Of a stretch of 64,000 bases of DNA, positions 37,998 to 47,514 are shown piece after piece. Position 1 is the first letter of the stretch, and each line of letters begins with the position of its first letter. The notes under the pieces are model-generated. The model saw nothing but the letters and a program-made list of their open reading frames with translations. It was not told the DNA's origin and did no database searches. Source of the DNA: Halalkalibacter sp. APA_J-10(15) (GTDB lineage Bacteria; Bacillota; Bacilli; Bacillales; Bacillaceae_D). The translations under genes were made by a program, and so were the position numbers. Location: the NCBI RefSeq assembly GCF_023017105.1, contig NZ_JALKEV010000006.1:172015-236014 (forward strand), in the 5' to 3' direction.

Positions 37998-38056
37998 CAT
38001 TTCAGAGGAGGGTTTTGTCCAGCCTCTTATTGTTCATCATATTTAGCTAATTAGTA

Positions 38057-39166
38057 TTAATGAGTAAAGCTGCCGACATTTTGCTGATTGATATGTTCAT
38101 GTAGGGCGGCATTTAATCCTTGAGCAATCACATTAGCCATATCATCAATAAACACATCCACTTCCTTTGGTGTCACCATCAAATTATGTCCAAGTGGGGA
38201 TAAGACCTCTTGAATAAGCTGCCGTTTCTCCTGCTCTGGTAAAGTTCCGATCATTCCCAAGATCGTTTCACGCTTCTTTTCATCTGGCAAGTCTTCCTCT
38301 GTCAATGTACGGCGCTCTCCAAATGTCATGCCAGCTGGAGCAAGTGACCTTGACGGTTGATTGCCTTCTCGAATTTCTCGACCGAAATGTTTAAGAACAT
38401 AGTCAATCGTATCACTCGTAATTGAAACCGCATCGACAACCGTTGGAATACCAATTGCAATGACAGGAATTCCAAGTATATCTTTACTAATTTCTTTACG
38501 TTTATTTCCTACCCCACTGCCTGGATGAATGCCGGTATCACTTATTTGAATCGTTGAGTTGACTCTCGTAATAGAACGAGATGCTAAGGCGTCAATGGCT
38601 ATGACAAAATCTGGCTTTGTTTTTTCAATCACACCAAAGATAACATCGCTCGTTTCTATACCAGTTACCCCCATGACACCAGGAGATATTGCACTAACAG
38701 GACGGAAACCATCCTCTACTTGCTCAGGAGCTAGTTCATACAAATGTCTTGTAACAAGCAAGTTCTCCACAGCGATAGGACCTAGTGCATCTGGTGTTAC
38801 ATTCCAATTACCCAGTCCGACAATGAGACAAGTATCGTTTGGTCCGACTCCGATCTCTTTCATGAATGAACTAAACTGATTTGCAAACACTCTCTCCATC
38901 TTCTCCTGAATATCCGTATCTTTTTTGCGTATTCCTTGAGATTCAAACGTTAAATAATGTCCAGGTTTCTTCCCAAGTCGATCTGCACCTTTCTCATCAA
39001 TCGTCACTCGAGTAATAATGACGTCATCAATCGTTTCCTCTTCAATCTGTACACCTGTGACTTCACTTTGTTCATTGCTTTCTTGTTCCTCAACGGCAAT
39101 TTGATGAGCCTCGACAGCTAAATCAGTACGAATTTGAAAACGGCTTAAATCTAACTCTTCCGTCAC
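38057..39166 (-). CDS. gpr: germination protease Gpr
   Basis: A 369-residue aspartic-type endoprotease that digests small acid-soluble spore proteins at germination. It is made as a zymogen; the short N-terminal propeptide ending near RTDLAVEA is visible. Family blocks include [41 protein letters not shown] and [13 protein letters not shown]. The GTG at 39166 is chosen because AAGGAG lies eight bases upstream and the family starts with (M)TEELDLSRF; the longer frame adds 20 unrelated residues. It diverges from rpsT as in B. subtilis. Confidence 0.95.
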   Translation of the reverse strand: MTEELDLSRFQIRTDLAVEAHQIAVEEQESNEQSEVTGVQIEEETIDDVIITRVTIDEKGADRLGKKPGHYLTFESQGIRKKDTDIQEKMERVFANQFSSFMKEIGVGPNDTCLIVGLGNWNVTPDALGPIAVENLLVTRHLYELAPEQVEDGFRPVSAISPGVMGVTGIETSDVIFGVIEKTKPDFVIAIDALASRSITRVNSTIQISDTGIHPGSGVGNKRKEISKDILGIPVIAIGIPTVVDAVSITSDTIDYVLKHFGREIREGNQPSRSLAPAGMTFGERRTLTEEDLPDEKKRETILGMIGTLPEQEKRQLIQEVLSPLGHNLMVTPKEVDVFIDDMANVIAQGLNAALHEHINQQNVGSFTH

Positions 39167-39284
39167 AATAATCACTCCTTCATAACAAACAAAGATTTTT
39201 CTATGATCATAGCGTGTGCTAAGCAAACAGTTTTCATTCTTCTATTGCATTTAAGCGCCGTTTTTGGTAAAATCCTTCTTGTTG

Positions 39285-39290
39285 TATAAT
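39285..39290 (+). promoter_or_regulatory. -10 element of the rpsT promoter
   Basis: A perfect TATAAT lies about 60 bases upstream of the rpsT ATG. The -35 region is weak (TTTTGG at 17-base spacing). Confidence 0.5.
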
Positions 39291-39349
39291 CGCCTGAATA
39301 CAAGGTTTCGAACCGTTCATGATAGGTGATGACTCAGGAGGTGAAATAA

Positions 39350-39616
39350 ATGCCAAATATTAAATCAGCCATTAAGCGTGTAAAAACAAACGACAAGCGT
39401 CGTGCTCAAAACATTGCTGTTAAATCAGCTCTTCGTACTTCAATCAAAACTTTTGAAGCAAAAGTAGAAGCGGGCGAAAAGGAAGAAGCAACAGTAGCTT
39501 TCAAAGATGCTGTAAAGCGCCTTGATAAAGCAGCTAGTAAAGGACTTATCCATAAAAATGCCGCTTCTCGCCAAAAGTCTCGCTTATCAAAGCGTCTAAA
39601 CGGACTTTCTGCCTAA
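39350..39616 (+). CDS. rpsT: 30S ribosomal protein S20
   Basis: An 88-residue basic helical protein that binds 16S rRNA early in 30S assembly. It begins [21 protein letters not shown] and ends with the conserved [17 protein letters not shown] stretch. AGGAGGTG lies at good spacing before the ATG. Monocistronic, with a strong terminator directly after it. Confidence 0.97.
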   Translation: MPNIKSAIKRVKTNDKRRAQNIAVKSALRTSIKTFEAKVEAGEKEEATVAFKDAVKRLDKAASKGLIHKNAASRQKSRLSKRLNGLSA

Positions 39617-39618
39617 CT

Positions 39619-39665
39619 AGAAGCAATAAAAAAGCCGGCTTTTTGCCGGTTTTTTTATTGCTTCT
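39619..39665. terminator. rpsT terminator, bidirectional
   Basis: GCCGGC TTTTT GCCGG forms the core stem, flanked by AGAAGCAATAAAAAA and its complement. It ends with a run of seven T on the plus strand and a matching A/T run for the convergent holA transcript. Confidence 0.9.
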
Positions 39666-39671
39666 TCTCCA

Positions 39672-40688
39672 TCATTCTTCAGCAAATTTCATTAATAATA
39701 ATTCAACAGCAAGAACCTTATCCATTTTTCCTGTTTTAATCGCATAATCAACATCCGCTGTCGCCTCAAGCATTCGTAGCAGAAACCCCTCTGAAAAACG
39801 TCTAATTTGTTTACTCGCTAACTTAACAACGTACGGATGAAGCTTTAATTGCGATGCAATTTCACCTTGTGAAAAAGATTTTCTTAACATTTCTTTCACT
39901 TGATAATAAATGCGAATTTGCCGTGCGATCAAGGCAAGAATCTTGAGTGGTTCCTCTTTCAACTTTAATAAATCATGATAGATGATTAATGCACGATCAA
40001 CTCGCCTCGTAACTGCATACTCAATTAAAGCAAAGACATCCTGCTCAAGTGAGCGTGCAACTAATAAGTCTACAACATCTTCGGTTATCTCACCTTTTTC
40101 ACCAACATATAAGGTGAGCTTTTCTATTTCTGAGGAAAGCTGAAGTAGCTGAATGCCTACTCGCTCAATTAACCTTTCTTTCGCTTGTCCAATAAACGAG
40201 ACACCTTTTGCTTTCGCTTGTTCCTCTAGCCATTTTTCTGTCGTTTTCAAATCAAATGGAGAGCAATCAACAACGGTTTGCTTTTTCAAACGCTTTGTTA
40301 GTTTCTTACGTTCATCTAGTTTTTCATAAGGTGCACAAATAATAAGAACTGTTTCAGGTACAGGATTTTCCACGTATTGCTCAAGCGACTTTAAATTATG
40401 ATCGAGCTTTGTATCTTGTTTAGCACTTGTTACAAAAAGACAATCTTTCACGATGACCACCTTATTCCCACCGAAAAAAGGCACTGTTTCTGCTTCCTCA
40501 ATCGCAAGGTCAATTAACGTCTCCTGAACATTATATGTAATCACATTTGGATCGTCCGATGAGCCAACCTGTTGTCGAATGATAGCTTGTATAATATCTT
40601 CCATTAGAAATGATTGCAGGCCATACATAAAATATATTGGAGCAACCTTTCCCTTTTCCACTTCTTTTTTTATTGTTAAATAAGACAC
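39672..40688 (-). CDS. holA: DNA polymerase III delta subunit (HolA, YqeN)
   Basis: A 338-residue clamp-loader subunit that opens the sliding clamp. Three AAA+-like domains; the N-terminal block VAPIYFMYGLQSFLMED and the FFGGNKVVIVKD stretch are typical of Bacillus YqeN. The GTG start at 40688 has a weak GGGG site in front. Its place between comEC/yqzM and rpsT is conserved. Confidence 0.92.
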   Translation of the reverse strand: MSYLTIKKEVEKGKVAPIYFMYGLQSFLMEDIIQAIIRQQVGSSDDPNVITYNVQETLIDLAIEEAETVPFFGGNKVVIVKDCLFVTSAKQDTKLDHNLKSLEQYVENPVPETVLIICAPYEKLDERKKLTKRLKKQTVVDCSPFDLKTTEKWLEEQAKAKGVSFIGQAKERLIERVGIQLLQLSSEIEKLTLYVGEKGEITEDVVDLLVARSLEQDVFALIEYAVTRRVDRALIIYHDLLKLKEEPLKILALIARQIRIYYQVKEMLRKSFSQGEIASQLKLHPYVVKLASKQIRRFSEGFLLRMLEATADVDYAIKTGKMDKVLAVELLLMKFAEE

Positions 40689-41132
40689 CGTTCATTCCCC
40701 ATTTTGTATGCATAGTTTTTCATCTATTGGAAAAGCTACGCATGGAATCATCTACTTGTGTCTTTAGCTTAGACAATTCATGAAAAAATGACAAGTATAA
40801 GTTTTGCAAAGGAGGCTTAAGCTCGAATTAGCCAAGCCCCCATTTATAATAAACGCTATGAACTGTGACCCCGGGCAATCACACTCACAACGATAAATCG
40901 CCCCTGCACTAGTTATAGTATCCTATGCGATTTAAAACTATAGGTGACAACTCTTTACAGTTCTTTCGAATCGAACGCGATAAGAAAAAAAACAAAATAC
41001 TTTTTTTAAATCTCACCTTAAAAAGTGAACAATTTCTTGAACAATTCATTGAATCAACTCCTTTTAATTGAATCGGTCTAGCTTTTTTTTATCGCATCAC
41101 TTATACTTATGAGGGAAAAGGAGGGGTGCCAG
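40689..41132. other. gene-free spacer between holA and yqzM
   Basis: I see no gene, riboswitch or strong terminator in these 444 bases. A moderate hairpin near 40811-40845 (GGAGGCTT with AAGCCCCC, one mismatch) and a short direct repeat of TTGAATC near 41050-41080 are the only structure. The holA and yqzM promoters must lie here. Confidence 0.5.
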
Positions 41133-41270
41133 ATGAATCAATTTGAAAAAGAAGTTCAAAGTAAACGTAATGATGCAATTGACTCTGGTGTTGCCTTTGT
41201 TGTATCTTTTGGTTTTTTTGCCACACTTTTTATCATCGCATCAATTGTTGATATTTTCTCTGGTTTTTAA
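41133..41270 (+). CDS. yqzM: YqzM family small membrane protein
   Basis: A 45-residue protein that starts MNQFEKEVQSKRNDAIDSGV and continues into one hydrophobic membrane helix (VAFVVSFGFFATLFIIASI). It matches B. subtilis YqzM in size, sequence and position between comEC and holA. GGAGGGG lies nine bases before the ATG. Its function is unknown. Confidence 0.88.
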   Translation: MNQFEKEVQSKRNDAIDSGVAFVVSFGFFATLFIIASIVDIFSGF

Positions 41271-41293
41271 AATCAAAAGTAGGCAATGTAAAG

Positions 41294-41334
41294 AGAAGCT
41301 CGTCTATCGCTATCATGCGTAGATGGGCTTTTCC
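41294..41334. terminator. terminator between convergent yqzM and comEC
   Basis: AAGCTCGTCTA pairs with TAGATGGGCTT through two G-T pairs, with a 13-base loop and CTTTTCC after it on the plus strand. T-runs are short on both strands. Confidence 0.55.
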
Positions 41335-43634
41335 TATTGCATCATTGCCCTAGTAATAGATACCTTCCCATTATGAATGGTCAATCGAACAGCTCCATCT
41401 TGATCACTCCGCAAAATGAACGCACCTTGGTCCGTCAATCGTTCAATGACCTCTTCATGTGGATGACCATATCGATTTGAGCGCCCTACTGGAATAAATA
41501 CCGCATATGGATCCAATTGCTCTAAAAATGGAGCAGTCGTCGAAGTACGACTACCATGATGGCCTACTTTAAGTACATCAACCTTTAAATCCGGATAGCG
41601 TTGCAATAACATACGCTCTCCACTTTCTTCGAGATCACCTGTAAATAGAAACGTTATTCCTTCCAATTCAACATACAATACGATCGAACGATCATTTAAC
41701 CCCTGCTCCTTGCCAACTGGCGCTAATATATAAAATGTCACGCCTTGCTTCTCAAAGCTCATACCCTCCTTTACAAAATGAATAGCGGTACCGTGTTTAG
41801 CTAATTCCGTTAAGACTGCCTTCTCAAGCTCACCTTCTACTTCACCAAAGCTGTATAACACTTTATCGATTTGAATCATATTAACTACTGCTTCTACTCC
41901 ACCAATATGGTCAGCATGACCGTGCGTCAGAATTAAACCGTCTAATCGACTAATCCCTCTTTGCTTCAATTCAGGTACAACAATATCTTTCCCTACATCA
42001 AATGGGGCTCGACGTTCACGCCATTGTTCATTAACAAAGGTAAGCTGACCTCCCGTATCAATTAAATACACGCCTTGACGAAAGGGTAGCTCAATTAGAA
42101 AACTGTCTCCTTGCCCAACATCAATCATCGTTATATGTGCACGATAATCCACATATGGCTTTCCTATTTGAATCACTAGCACAACCAGTAGTAACATAAT
42201 TGGCCATTTCCACCAATGCTTTCTTCTTCTTTCAAAGCAAAGCAACGAAAAGAAAATGACCCCATACATAAAAACAACCATCCACTCTGAAGGCTCACCA
42301 ACAACGATTGTTGCAAATGTCTTATTAGACAGCACCGTTAAAATATGGTGACTAAGCGGAACCATCCATTCTAATAAATAAAAAGCAACATTAAATGTCA
42401 TTGGTAGAAAGAGCGAAATAATAAATCCAATAAACGATAAGGGCAAAAAGACGAATGTAATGAGTGGAATAAAAATCAAATTAATAGGTAAGCTTAACCA
42501 CGCAATTTCATAAACATGACATAACAATATAGGAAGTGAAAGTAGTTGTGAAATCATTGTTACAGCTATGAGTTGGCTCCAATAAGAGGAATAGCTACGA
42601 ATCGTTTTAGCTGATAAAAGCAAACCATATGAAACAAGAAAAGAAAGCTGAAAACCAAGTTGGAATAAGGAATAAGGTGAGATGAATAAATAAAGAAGAT
42701 AGACAACCGTAATACCGACTAATGGGGGGATTTTTTGTTTTAGACGTAGACAAAGAAGCACGACAATTGTCATAAGACTTGCACGTATAACCGAAGGAGC
42801 TGCACCAGCAATCACGGTATAAACAGGTAAAAAAACAATTAAACATTCAAGCGCTCGTTCACGTGTTATTCCAAATCGGATCAGAAGGTAAAAGCTAGCA
42901 GTAACGACTAACCCGACATGCATACCCGAAACAGCCAATAAATGAATGACACCTAATCGTTGATATGCTTCTAACACAGAGCCATCCATTAACGTTCGAT
43001 CTCCAAATACAAGTGCATGTACGACACTTGCTACGTCTGGACTTAGATTCTGCTCCAGCTTCCTCATGTTATGCTGTCGCCAACGTTGTAGCTTCTCGGA
43101 TATAGAATAAGCTGGAGGCTGTACACAATGAAGATGAACAGCTTGTAATACCCAATACATATTATGTTCTTTCAAATATCTCGGATAATTAAATTGAGCA
43201 AAATTGGTAGGTGGATTAGGCGCTGATAACGCCCCACCAACTCGACAAAGCTCACCATGGCCATACGTTAATGCAATCTCCTGCTCTCTTTCAGTTGAAA
43301 AAAAGAGTCGAACCTCAACATCTTCCTCTTCAAGCGTCCGAAAGCGAAAAGCCATTCGATCACCATCTATTTCGGGGATTTGAATGATCTTTCCTTCTAA
43401 CGCTTGTTCTTCCCCATTGAATACAGTCGTATCATCTTTAATATAAAAACCAATACATACAAATAATAGAAAAGGTAGAAGTAGTATAAGTAATAGTGAT
43501 CGAAACGAGTGTTGTGAAAAAAGTAATACGAGAATAGGCAGGAAAAGAAGATAAAGCAGTATGCTTGGACCTCTTAACGAAATGATAAGTCCAAGCGTTG
43601 CCATATAAGGAATTAGAGGTAAGTATCGAAGCAT
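41334..43634 (-). CDS. comEC: DNA uptake channel ComEC
   Basis: A 766-residue membrane protein that carries single-stranded DNA into the cell in natural transformation. An N-terminal hydrophobic part, an OB-like extracellular domain, the competence membrane domain (HLLAVSGMHVGLV stretch), and a C-terminal metallo-beta-lactamase-like domain with LTHGHADHIGG are visible. The ATG at 43634 is chosen: AAGGG lies eight bases before it and it begins four bases past the comEB stop, whereas the longer frame would overlap comEB by 150 bases. It reads with comEB. Confidence 0.92.
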   Translation of the reverse strand: MLRYLPLIPYMATLGLIISLRGPSILLYLLFLPILVLLFSQHSFRSLLLILLLPFLLFVCIGFYIKDDTTVFNGEEQALEGKIIQIPEIDGDRMAFRFRTLEEEDVEVRLFFSTEREQEIALTYGHGELCRVGGALSAPNPPTNFAQFNYPRYLKEHNMYWVLQAVHLHCVQPPAYSISEKLQRWRQHNMRKLEQNLSPDVASVVHALVFGDRTLMDGSVLEAYQRLGVIHLLAVSGMHVGLVVTASFYLLIRFGITRERALECLIVFLPVYTVIAGAAPSVIRASLMTIVVLLCLRLKQKIPPLVGITVVYLLYLFISPYSLFQLGFQLSFLVSYGLLLSAKTIRSYSSYWSQLIAVTMISQLLSLPILLCHVYEIAWLSLPINLIFIPLITFVFLPLSFIGFIISLFLPMTFNVAFYLLEWMVPLSHHILTVLSNKTFATIVVGEPSEWMVVFMYGVIFFSLLCFERRRKHWWKWPIMLLLVVLVIQIGKPYVDYRAHITMIDVGQGDSFLIELPFRQGVYLIDTGGQLTFVNEQWRERRAPFDVGKDIVVPELKQRGISRLDGLILTHGHADHIGGVEAVVNMIQIDKVLYSFGEVEGELEKAVLTELAKHGTAIHFVKEGMSFEKQGVTFYILAPVGKEQGLNDRSIVLYVELEGITFLFTGDLEESGERMLLQRYPDLKVDVLKVGHHGSRTSTTAPFLEQLDPYAVFIPVGRSNRYGHPHEEVIERLTDQGAFILRSDQDGAVRLTIHNGKVSITRAMMQ

Positions 43635-43638
43635 TTGA

Positions 43639-44217
43639 TTAACCCTTAATAGGAGCTTGTGTATATAACGTGTTCGCCTCATCACGTAATCGAAGTAATT
43701 CTTCTTGTTCAAAACCCGCACCTTCAAGCTTTTCCAAGAGCTCAGCAGTAAACTTAAGCTTGTCCAAATGATGTTGATCAACACTGAGCATTTCTAGTTC
43801 AACTTGCTTCACTACTACACCAGCCTCTTTAAACATCTCTTCTGCATAAGGGTGGTTTTTATAATCGGATGCATAGTATATTTTTTTTATACCTGCTTGA
43901 ATGATAGCCTTCGAACAATGAACACAAGGGAAATGAGTCACATAGATTTCAGCACCCTCTGTTCCAACACCAAACTTTGCACATTGTAGCAGTGCGTTGA
44001 TCTCTGCATGTATCGTCCGTATACAGTGGTTATCTACAACGTAACAGCCATCATCTATGCAATGAGCTCCACCTGATACCGAGCCATTATAGCCACCTGC
44101 GATAATTCGTTTATCTCGAACAATAGTCGCCCCAACCATCAGGCGTGTACATGTACTTCTCAAAGCTAATAAATGGCTTTGAGCCATAAAATATTGATCC
44201 CATGAAATTCTCTCCAT
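43639..44217 (-). CDS. comEB: ComEB, dCMP-deaminase family protein
   Basis: A 192-residue cytidine/deoxycytidylate deaminase-like protein with the zinc site HAEINALLQ and PCVHC, plus an upstream Cys/His pair (GGAHCIDDGC) that may bind a second zinc. In B. subtilis ComEB is not essential for transformation but helps localise the uptake machinery. It comes directly before comEC. The usual comEA partner is separated from it by a 238-base spacer that carries a repeat element. Confidence 0.93.
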   Translation of the reverse strand: MERISWDQYFMAQSHLLALRSTCTRLMVGATIVRDKRIIAGGYNGSVSGGAHCIDDGCYVVDNHCIRTIHAEINALLQCAKFGVGTEGAEIYVTHFPCVHCSKAIIQAGIKKIYYASDYKNHPYAEEMFKEAGVVVKQVELEMLSVDQHHLDKLKFTAELLEKLEGAGFEQEELLRLRDEANTLYTQAPIKG

Positions 44218-44311
44218 ATAGGTACACCTCTTCTCTTTACTTACGTTAGTGTAGAAAAATTATTAAAAAACGTCAACTAAGAAAAACGCGATAGCACGGG
44301 AACTGGTAAAG

Positions 44312-44455
44312 TTTATATTCTAACTTTTTCGGTGTCCTTTAAGCGATGTGCGAAACCATTGCCTATTTTAAAAAACGGTTACAACGGTTTTAAGTTTTCA
44401 TAAAAAATAGGGGGTCTTTCATAAAAACGTGTAACGAGCGGAGCCATCGCTGACA
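44312..44455. repeat. intergenic repeat element, copy B
   Basis: Segment 44324-44364 is a diverged copy (about four fifths identical by eye) of the complement of 37816-37854, and 44433-44447 is an exact 15-base match to the complement of 37753-37767. The order and orientation of the two segments are conserved, with a different middle. It sits between comEA and comEB. Confidence 0.6.
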
Positions 44456-45070
44456 TTACCGAAAATCAACCTCTCCTTCTAAACGTTCAACTGACTTCTC
44501 ACCAATACCAGACACGTTTTGTAATTCTTCTACTGAACGAAATGGACCATTCTCTTCTCGATAGGCAATAATAGCAGCTGCTTTTTGAGGACCGATTCCT
44601 GGTAACGCTTCTAACTCCTTTTCATCTGCAGTATTAATGGAAACTTTCCCTGTTTCTACGCCATTTACCTGTTGAATGTTAACCGGATTCCACATTTCAT
44701 CAAAAGCTGGGACATAAATGACCATTTCATCTTCTACTAATTGAGCGAAATTCACCTGTCGTTCATCAGCTTCTTTTGTTAGCCCACCCGCTAGTTCAAT
44801 CACTTCGTATACCCTACTTCCAAGTGGCAATGAATATACAGTTGGATACTGAACTTCACCTTTAATATCAACCATAATCACCTCGTTTAACGGCTCTGTT
44901 AAGTCCTCATCTTCCATTTCACCCGTATGGTCTAATGAAGCTTGTCCCCAATCAATGTCGACTGCTTCATTTTCCAACGGATTCGCATATAAGTAAACCA
45001 ACACCACTGATAATAAAACAGCCAATCCTACACCAACATATCTCCTATAACGTTGAATCTTCTTGATCAT
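44456..45070 (-). CDS. comEA: competence DNA receptor ComEA
   Basis: A 204-residue membrane-anchored DNA-binding protein. One N-terminal membrane segment (about 12-29), an acidic linker, an SLBB-like domain (VDIKGEVQYPTVYSLPLGSRV), and a C-terminal double helix-hairpin-helix (INTADEKELEALPGIGPQKA and NVSGIGEKSVERL) that binds duplex DNA. It delivers DNA to ComEC. A promoter must lie in the 62-base gap to the divergent DUF2533 gene; no clear ComK box was recognised. Confidence 0.94.
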   Translation of the reverse strand: MIKKIQRYRRYVGVGLAVLLSVVLVYLYANPLENEAVDIDWGQASLDHTGEMEDEDLTEPLNEVIMVDIKGEVQYPTVYSLPLGSRVYEVIELAGGLTKEADERQVNFAQLVEDEMVIYVPAFDEMWNPVNIQQVNGVETGKVSINTADEKELEALPGIGPQKAAAIIAYREENGPFRSVEELQNVSGIGEKSVERLEGEVDFR

Positions 45071-45132
45071 TTAGCACACTTCCTTTATTCTGTTATACAG
45101 ACATTTCTTTTTTGAAACGAGGAGATTAAACT

Positions 45133-45384
45133 ATGACCGTACATTTACAAATCGCAGAACAAGTGAAAAAACATCGCCAAGCACAGAAAGAGTTTTTGAA
45201 ACTAGACGCAGAAAGAGAACACGCAATTGCAGGAGCACTTTCGCTTGCAAGAGCAGGACAACATTTTGAAACAAATGAGATTAACCGAATTACGAAAGAA
45301 ATGAATACCATTGCTTCAGCCTTTCAATTTCCAATGCGAAAACAAGTAACAAAGCAGATGGTGAATGAATACATTTCACGTTAA
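45133..45384 (+). CDS. DUF2533 family protein (YpbS-like)
   Basis: An 83-residue soluble, helical, charged protein starting MTVHLQIAEQVKKHRQAQKE and ending TKQMVNEYISR. It resembles the uncharacterised DUF2533/YpbS family of Bacillus, recognised mainly from the RKxVTKxMVxEY ending. GAGGAG lies before the ATG. It lies between comEA and comER; no competence role is known. Confidence 0.7.
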   Translation: MTVHLQIAEQVKKHRQAQKEFLKLDAEREHAIAGALSLARAGQHFETNEINRITKEMNTIASAFQFPMRKQVTKQMVNEYISR

Positions 45385-45475
45385 TATTGATATTCTTTCC
45401 GCATAGTTTCAAATGTGCATTCATATAGTTCATTATAATAAGTATGTGAATTTTGAATGACGGGAGGAATGTACG

Positions 45476-46312
45476 ATGAAAATCGGGGTTATCGGAACAG
45501 GGAGTATGGGTACAATCTTATTAGAATCCTTTATCGATGCTCGTGTATATAGGGATCATGACTTTATGATGACAAACCGTTCAATCGAAAAAGCCTATGA
45601 CTTGTCAGAAAAGCTCCCAATGATTGAGGTCGTAGAATCGAGCACAAACTTAGTGCAGCATTGCGACCTTATCTTTATTTGTGTAAAGCCGCTTCAATTC
45701 CCTAACCTCTTACGTGACTTAAAGGATCATTTAAACTCAGATCAAATAGTTATTTCGATTACAAGTCCTATTACAGTTTCACAATTGGAAGAAATGATTC
45801 CTAGCAAAGTTGCTCGAACGATTCCAAGTATCTTAAACCGCGCAATGACAGGTCCGTCTCTATTAAGCTTTGGTGAACGGTGCAAGGAGGCTGACAGAGC
45901 CTTTATTCATGAACTTATGTCCACCATTTCAAAACCACTCGTTATTGACGAAGCAATCACTCGCGTTTCATCAGATATCGTTAGCTGTGGACCTGCATTT
46001 ATGAGCTATTTGCTTCAACAATTTATTGATGGCGCAACAAGGCAGACCCAGATTTCAAAGGAAGATGCAACAACTCTGACAACCAATATGATAATTGGAT
46101 TAGGAAAGTTACTTGAAAAGGGATTTTACACTTTACCAACTCTACAAGAGCGTGTCTGTGTACCTGGAGGTATTACGGGTGAGGGAATTAAAGTTTTAGA
46201 GCAAGAGGTTGACTATATGTTTGACCATCTCTTTCAACAAACACATGCAAAGTATTATGAAGATCAAGAACTCATTTCCAACTCGATGAATGAACATACA
46301 AGAAAAAGGTAA
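45476..46312 (+). CDS. comER: late competence protein ComER (pyrroline-5-carboxylate reductase family)
   Basis: A 278-residue member of the ProC family with the dinucleotide-binding start IGVIGTGSMG, the conserved ICVKPLQ block and the C-terminal VCVPGGITGEG loop. It is divergent from comEA as in B. subtilis. Its role is unclear; it has been linked to sporulation and biofilm timing in Bacillus. The ATG is preceded by GGGAGGAATG. Confidence 0.9.
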   Translation: MKIGVIGTGSMGTILLESFIDARVYRDHDFMMTNRSIEKAYDLSEKLPMIEVVESSTNLVQHCDLIFICVKPLQFPNLLRDLKDHLNSDQIVISITSPITVSQLEEMIPSKVARTIPSILNRAMTGPSLLSFGERCKEADRAFIHELMSTISKPLVIDEAITRVSSDIVSCGPAFMSYLLQQFIDGATRQTQISKEDATTLTTNMIIGLGKLLEKGFYTLPTLQERVCVPGGITGEGIKVLEQEVDYMFDHLFQQTHAKYYEDQELISNSMNEHTRKR

Positions 46313-46320
46313 ATCAATAA

Positions 46321-46357
46321 GGGGTTCATACGATTGTGGATATATCAATTGAACCCC
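46321..46357. terminator. hairpin between convergent comER and the SDR gene
   Basis: GGGGTTCA and its complement form an 8-bp stem with a 21-base loop. On the minus strand TTATTGATTT follows. Probable weak terminator. Confidence 0.45.
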
Positions 46358-46501
46358 TATGCTACCTTTAGTAATTACGACACATTTACTAAAACTCCTG
46401 CAAGATTATAATTTTTTTATCTTGTAAAACCATTCCTTTCACGACTTCACTCAGTTTCTCCTCTTTATCACCTTCACATCGATAGTTATATTAGCATGAA
46501 T

Positions 46502-47437
46502 CTAATCATGTTTCTTTAACCACTCAATTGTTTCGATTAACCCTACTTGATACGGTGTTTTAGGTAAAGCTCCTATCTCATTTTCATATTTCTCACCACT
46601 TAATATGATCGGTGTCTCAGAAATGTACATCATCTCAACTAATTCTCGCATAAGCGGTGAGAAAAGCCCCATAAATCGAATCATCGCTTTCGAGATCGGA
46701 ATGATTTTTTTATTATAAGATACTTCCGTTCGTAACAACTTCATAATTTCATATCCTGTAATGGAATGTGTGGAAGGTATATTCCATATTTGATTATAGC
46801 AATCATCTCTTAGAGAAAGCTCTACCATTGCCTTTGCACCATCAATCGTATAAAGAAATTCTCGCTTAGTTCGAAGGTTCCCTACAAAGATACCTGTTTG
46901 TCCCTTCACCACACTTTTTAATGTTTCATGAAGGATTGTGCCATTGGCATTAGGTCCATAAACATCTGGCATATGCACAAGTAAAGTTGGAACGCTACTC
47001 GTCATTAACCGCTGCTCAAGAGCTAATCGTATTTTCCCCTTTTTCGTATGTGGCCTCTTTTCTACACTTTCTGTAATCGGACTGCGTGAAGGAATTCCAT
47101 AAGCGTATACATTATCAACATAAGCTACTTTACTATCACTTTCTTCTGCTACACTTAAAATATTTTGCAAACATATAAATAAATTCTCTTCCCATTGGTG
47201 ATAGGGGAAATTTAATGAATGAAAAAGAACCTCTACCCCTTTCGCCGCTTTTGCTATATCTTGTTTATTCCTTGCATCACCAGATTGAATTGTTACATGA
47301 TCATGATGACCAAATAATGAGCGGAGCTTCTCTTCATTTCTAGCAAAAGCAATGACCTCCCATCCTCGATTAACTAATTCATTTACAAGTGCATAACCAA
47401 TACTCCCAGACGCTCCAATGACTAATACTCTTTTCAT
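46502..47437 (-). CDS. extended SDR-family NAD-dependent epimerase/dehydratase
   Basis: A 311-residue protein with the nucleotide-binding start VLVIGASGSIGYAL, an AYGIPS segment in place of the usual YxxxK-containing helix, and a substrate-binding C-terminal part. The classical Tyr-x-x-x-Lys pair is not clear, so catalysis is uncertain; it may act on NAD(P)-linked sugars or as a redox sensor. The ATG at 47437 is preferred, nine bases after AAGG. It is not part of the conserved com locus. A palindromic operator at 47459-47473, also found ahead of the TetR gene, marks it as the TetR target. Confidence 0.75.
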   Translation of the reverse strand: MKRVLVIGASGSIGYALVNELVNRGWEVIAFARNEEKLRSLFGHHDHVTIQSGDARNKQDIAKAAKGVEVLFHSLNFPYHQWEENLFICLQNILSVAEESDSKVAYVDNVYAYGIPSRSPITESVEKRPHTKKGKIRLALEQRLMTSSVPTLLVHMPDVYGPNANGTILHETLKSVVKGQTGIFVGNLRTKREFLYTIDGAKAMVELSLRDDCYNQIWNIPSTHSITGYEIMKLLRTEVSYNKKIIPISKAMIRFMGLFSPLMRELVEMMYISETPIILSGEKYENEIGALPKTPYQVGLIETIEWLKKHD

Positions 47438-47458
47438 TAACATCATCCTTCATCATTA

Positions 47459-47473
47459 TTAACCAGTGGTCAA
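47459..47473. promoter_or_regulatory. TetR-type operator ahead of the SDR gene
   Basis: TTAACCAGTGGTCAA consists of near-perfect TTAACCA/TGGTCAA arms around one base. The same 15-mer, differing only at the central base, lies inverted at 48105-48119 ahead of the TetR gene. Confidence 0.75.
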
Positions 47474-47514
47474 TTAAGCTTATAAAAAAGTTCAAGCTGT
47501 ACGGAACAATTGTA

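Larger units (their letters stand above)
37565..38056. other. gene-free spacer between spoIIP and gpr with palindromic repeats
   Basis: No reading frame with a ribosome site is present. The 492 bases hold the gpr terminator (37952-37997), a perfect 18-bp-arm palindrome, a second hairpin with 13-bp arms and a third short hairpin, listed as an intergenic repeat element. The spoIIP promoter should also lie near its left end. Confidence 0.6.

Noticed and set aside
40689-41132. Riboswitch or small RNA between holA and yqzM
   Set aside because: Only one imperfect hairpin and no conserved riboswitch core or terminator were seen.
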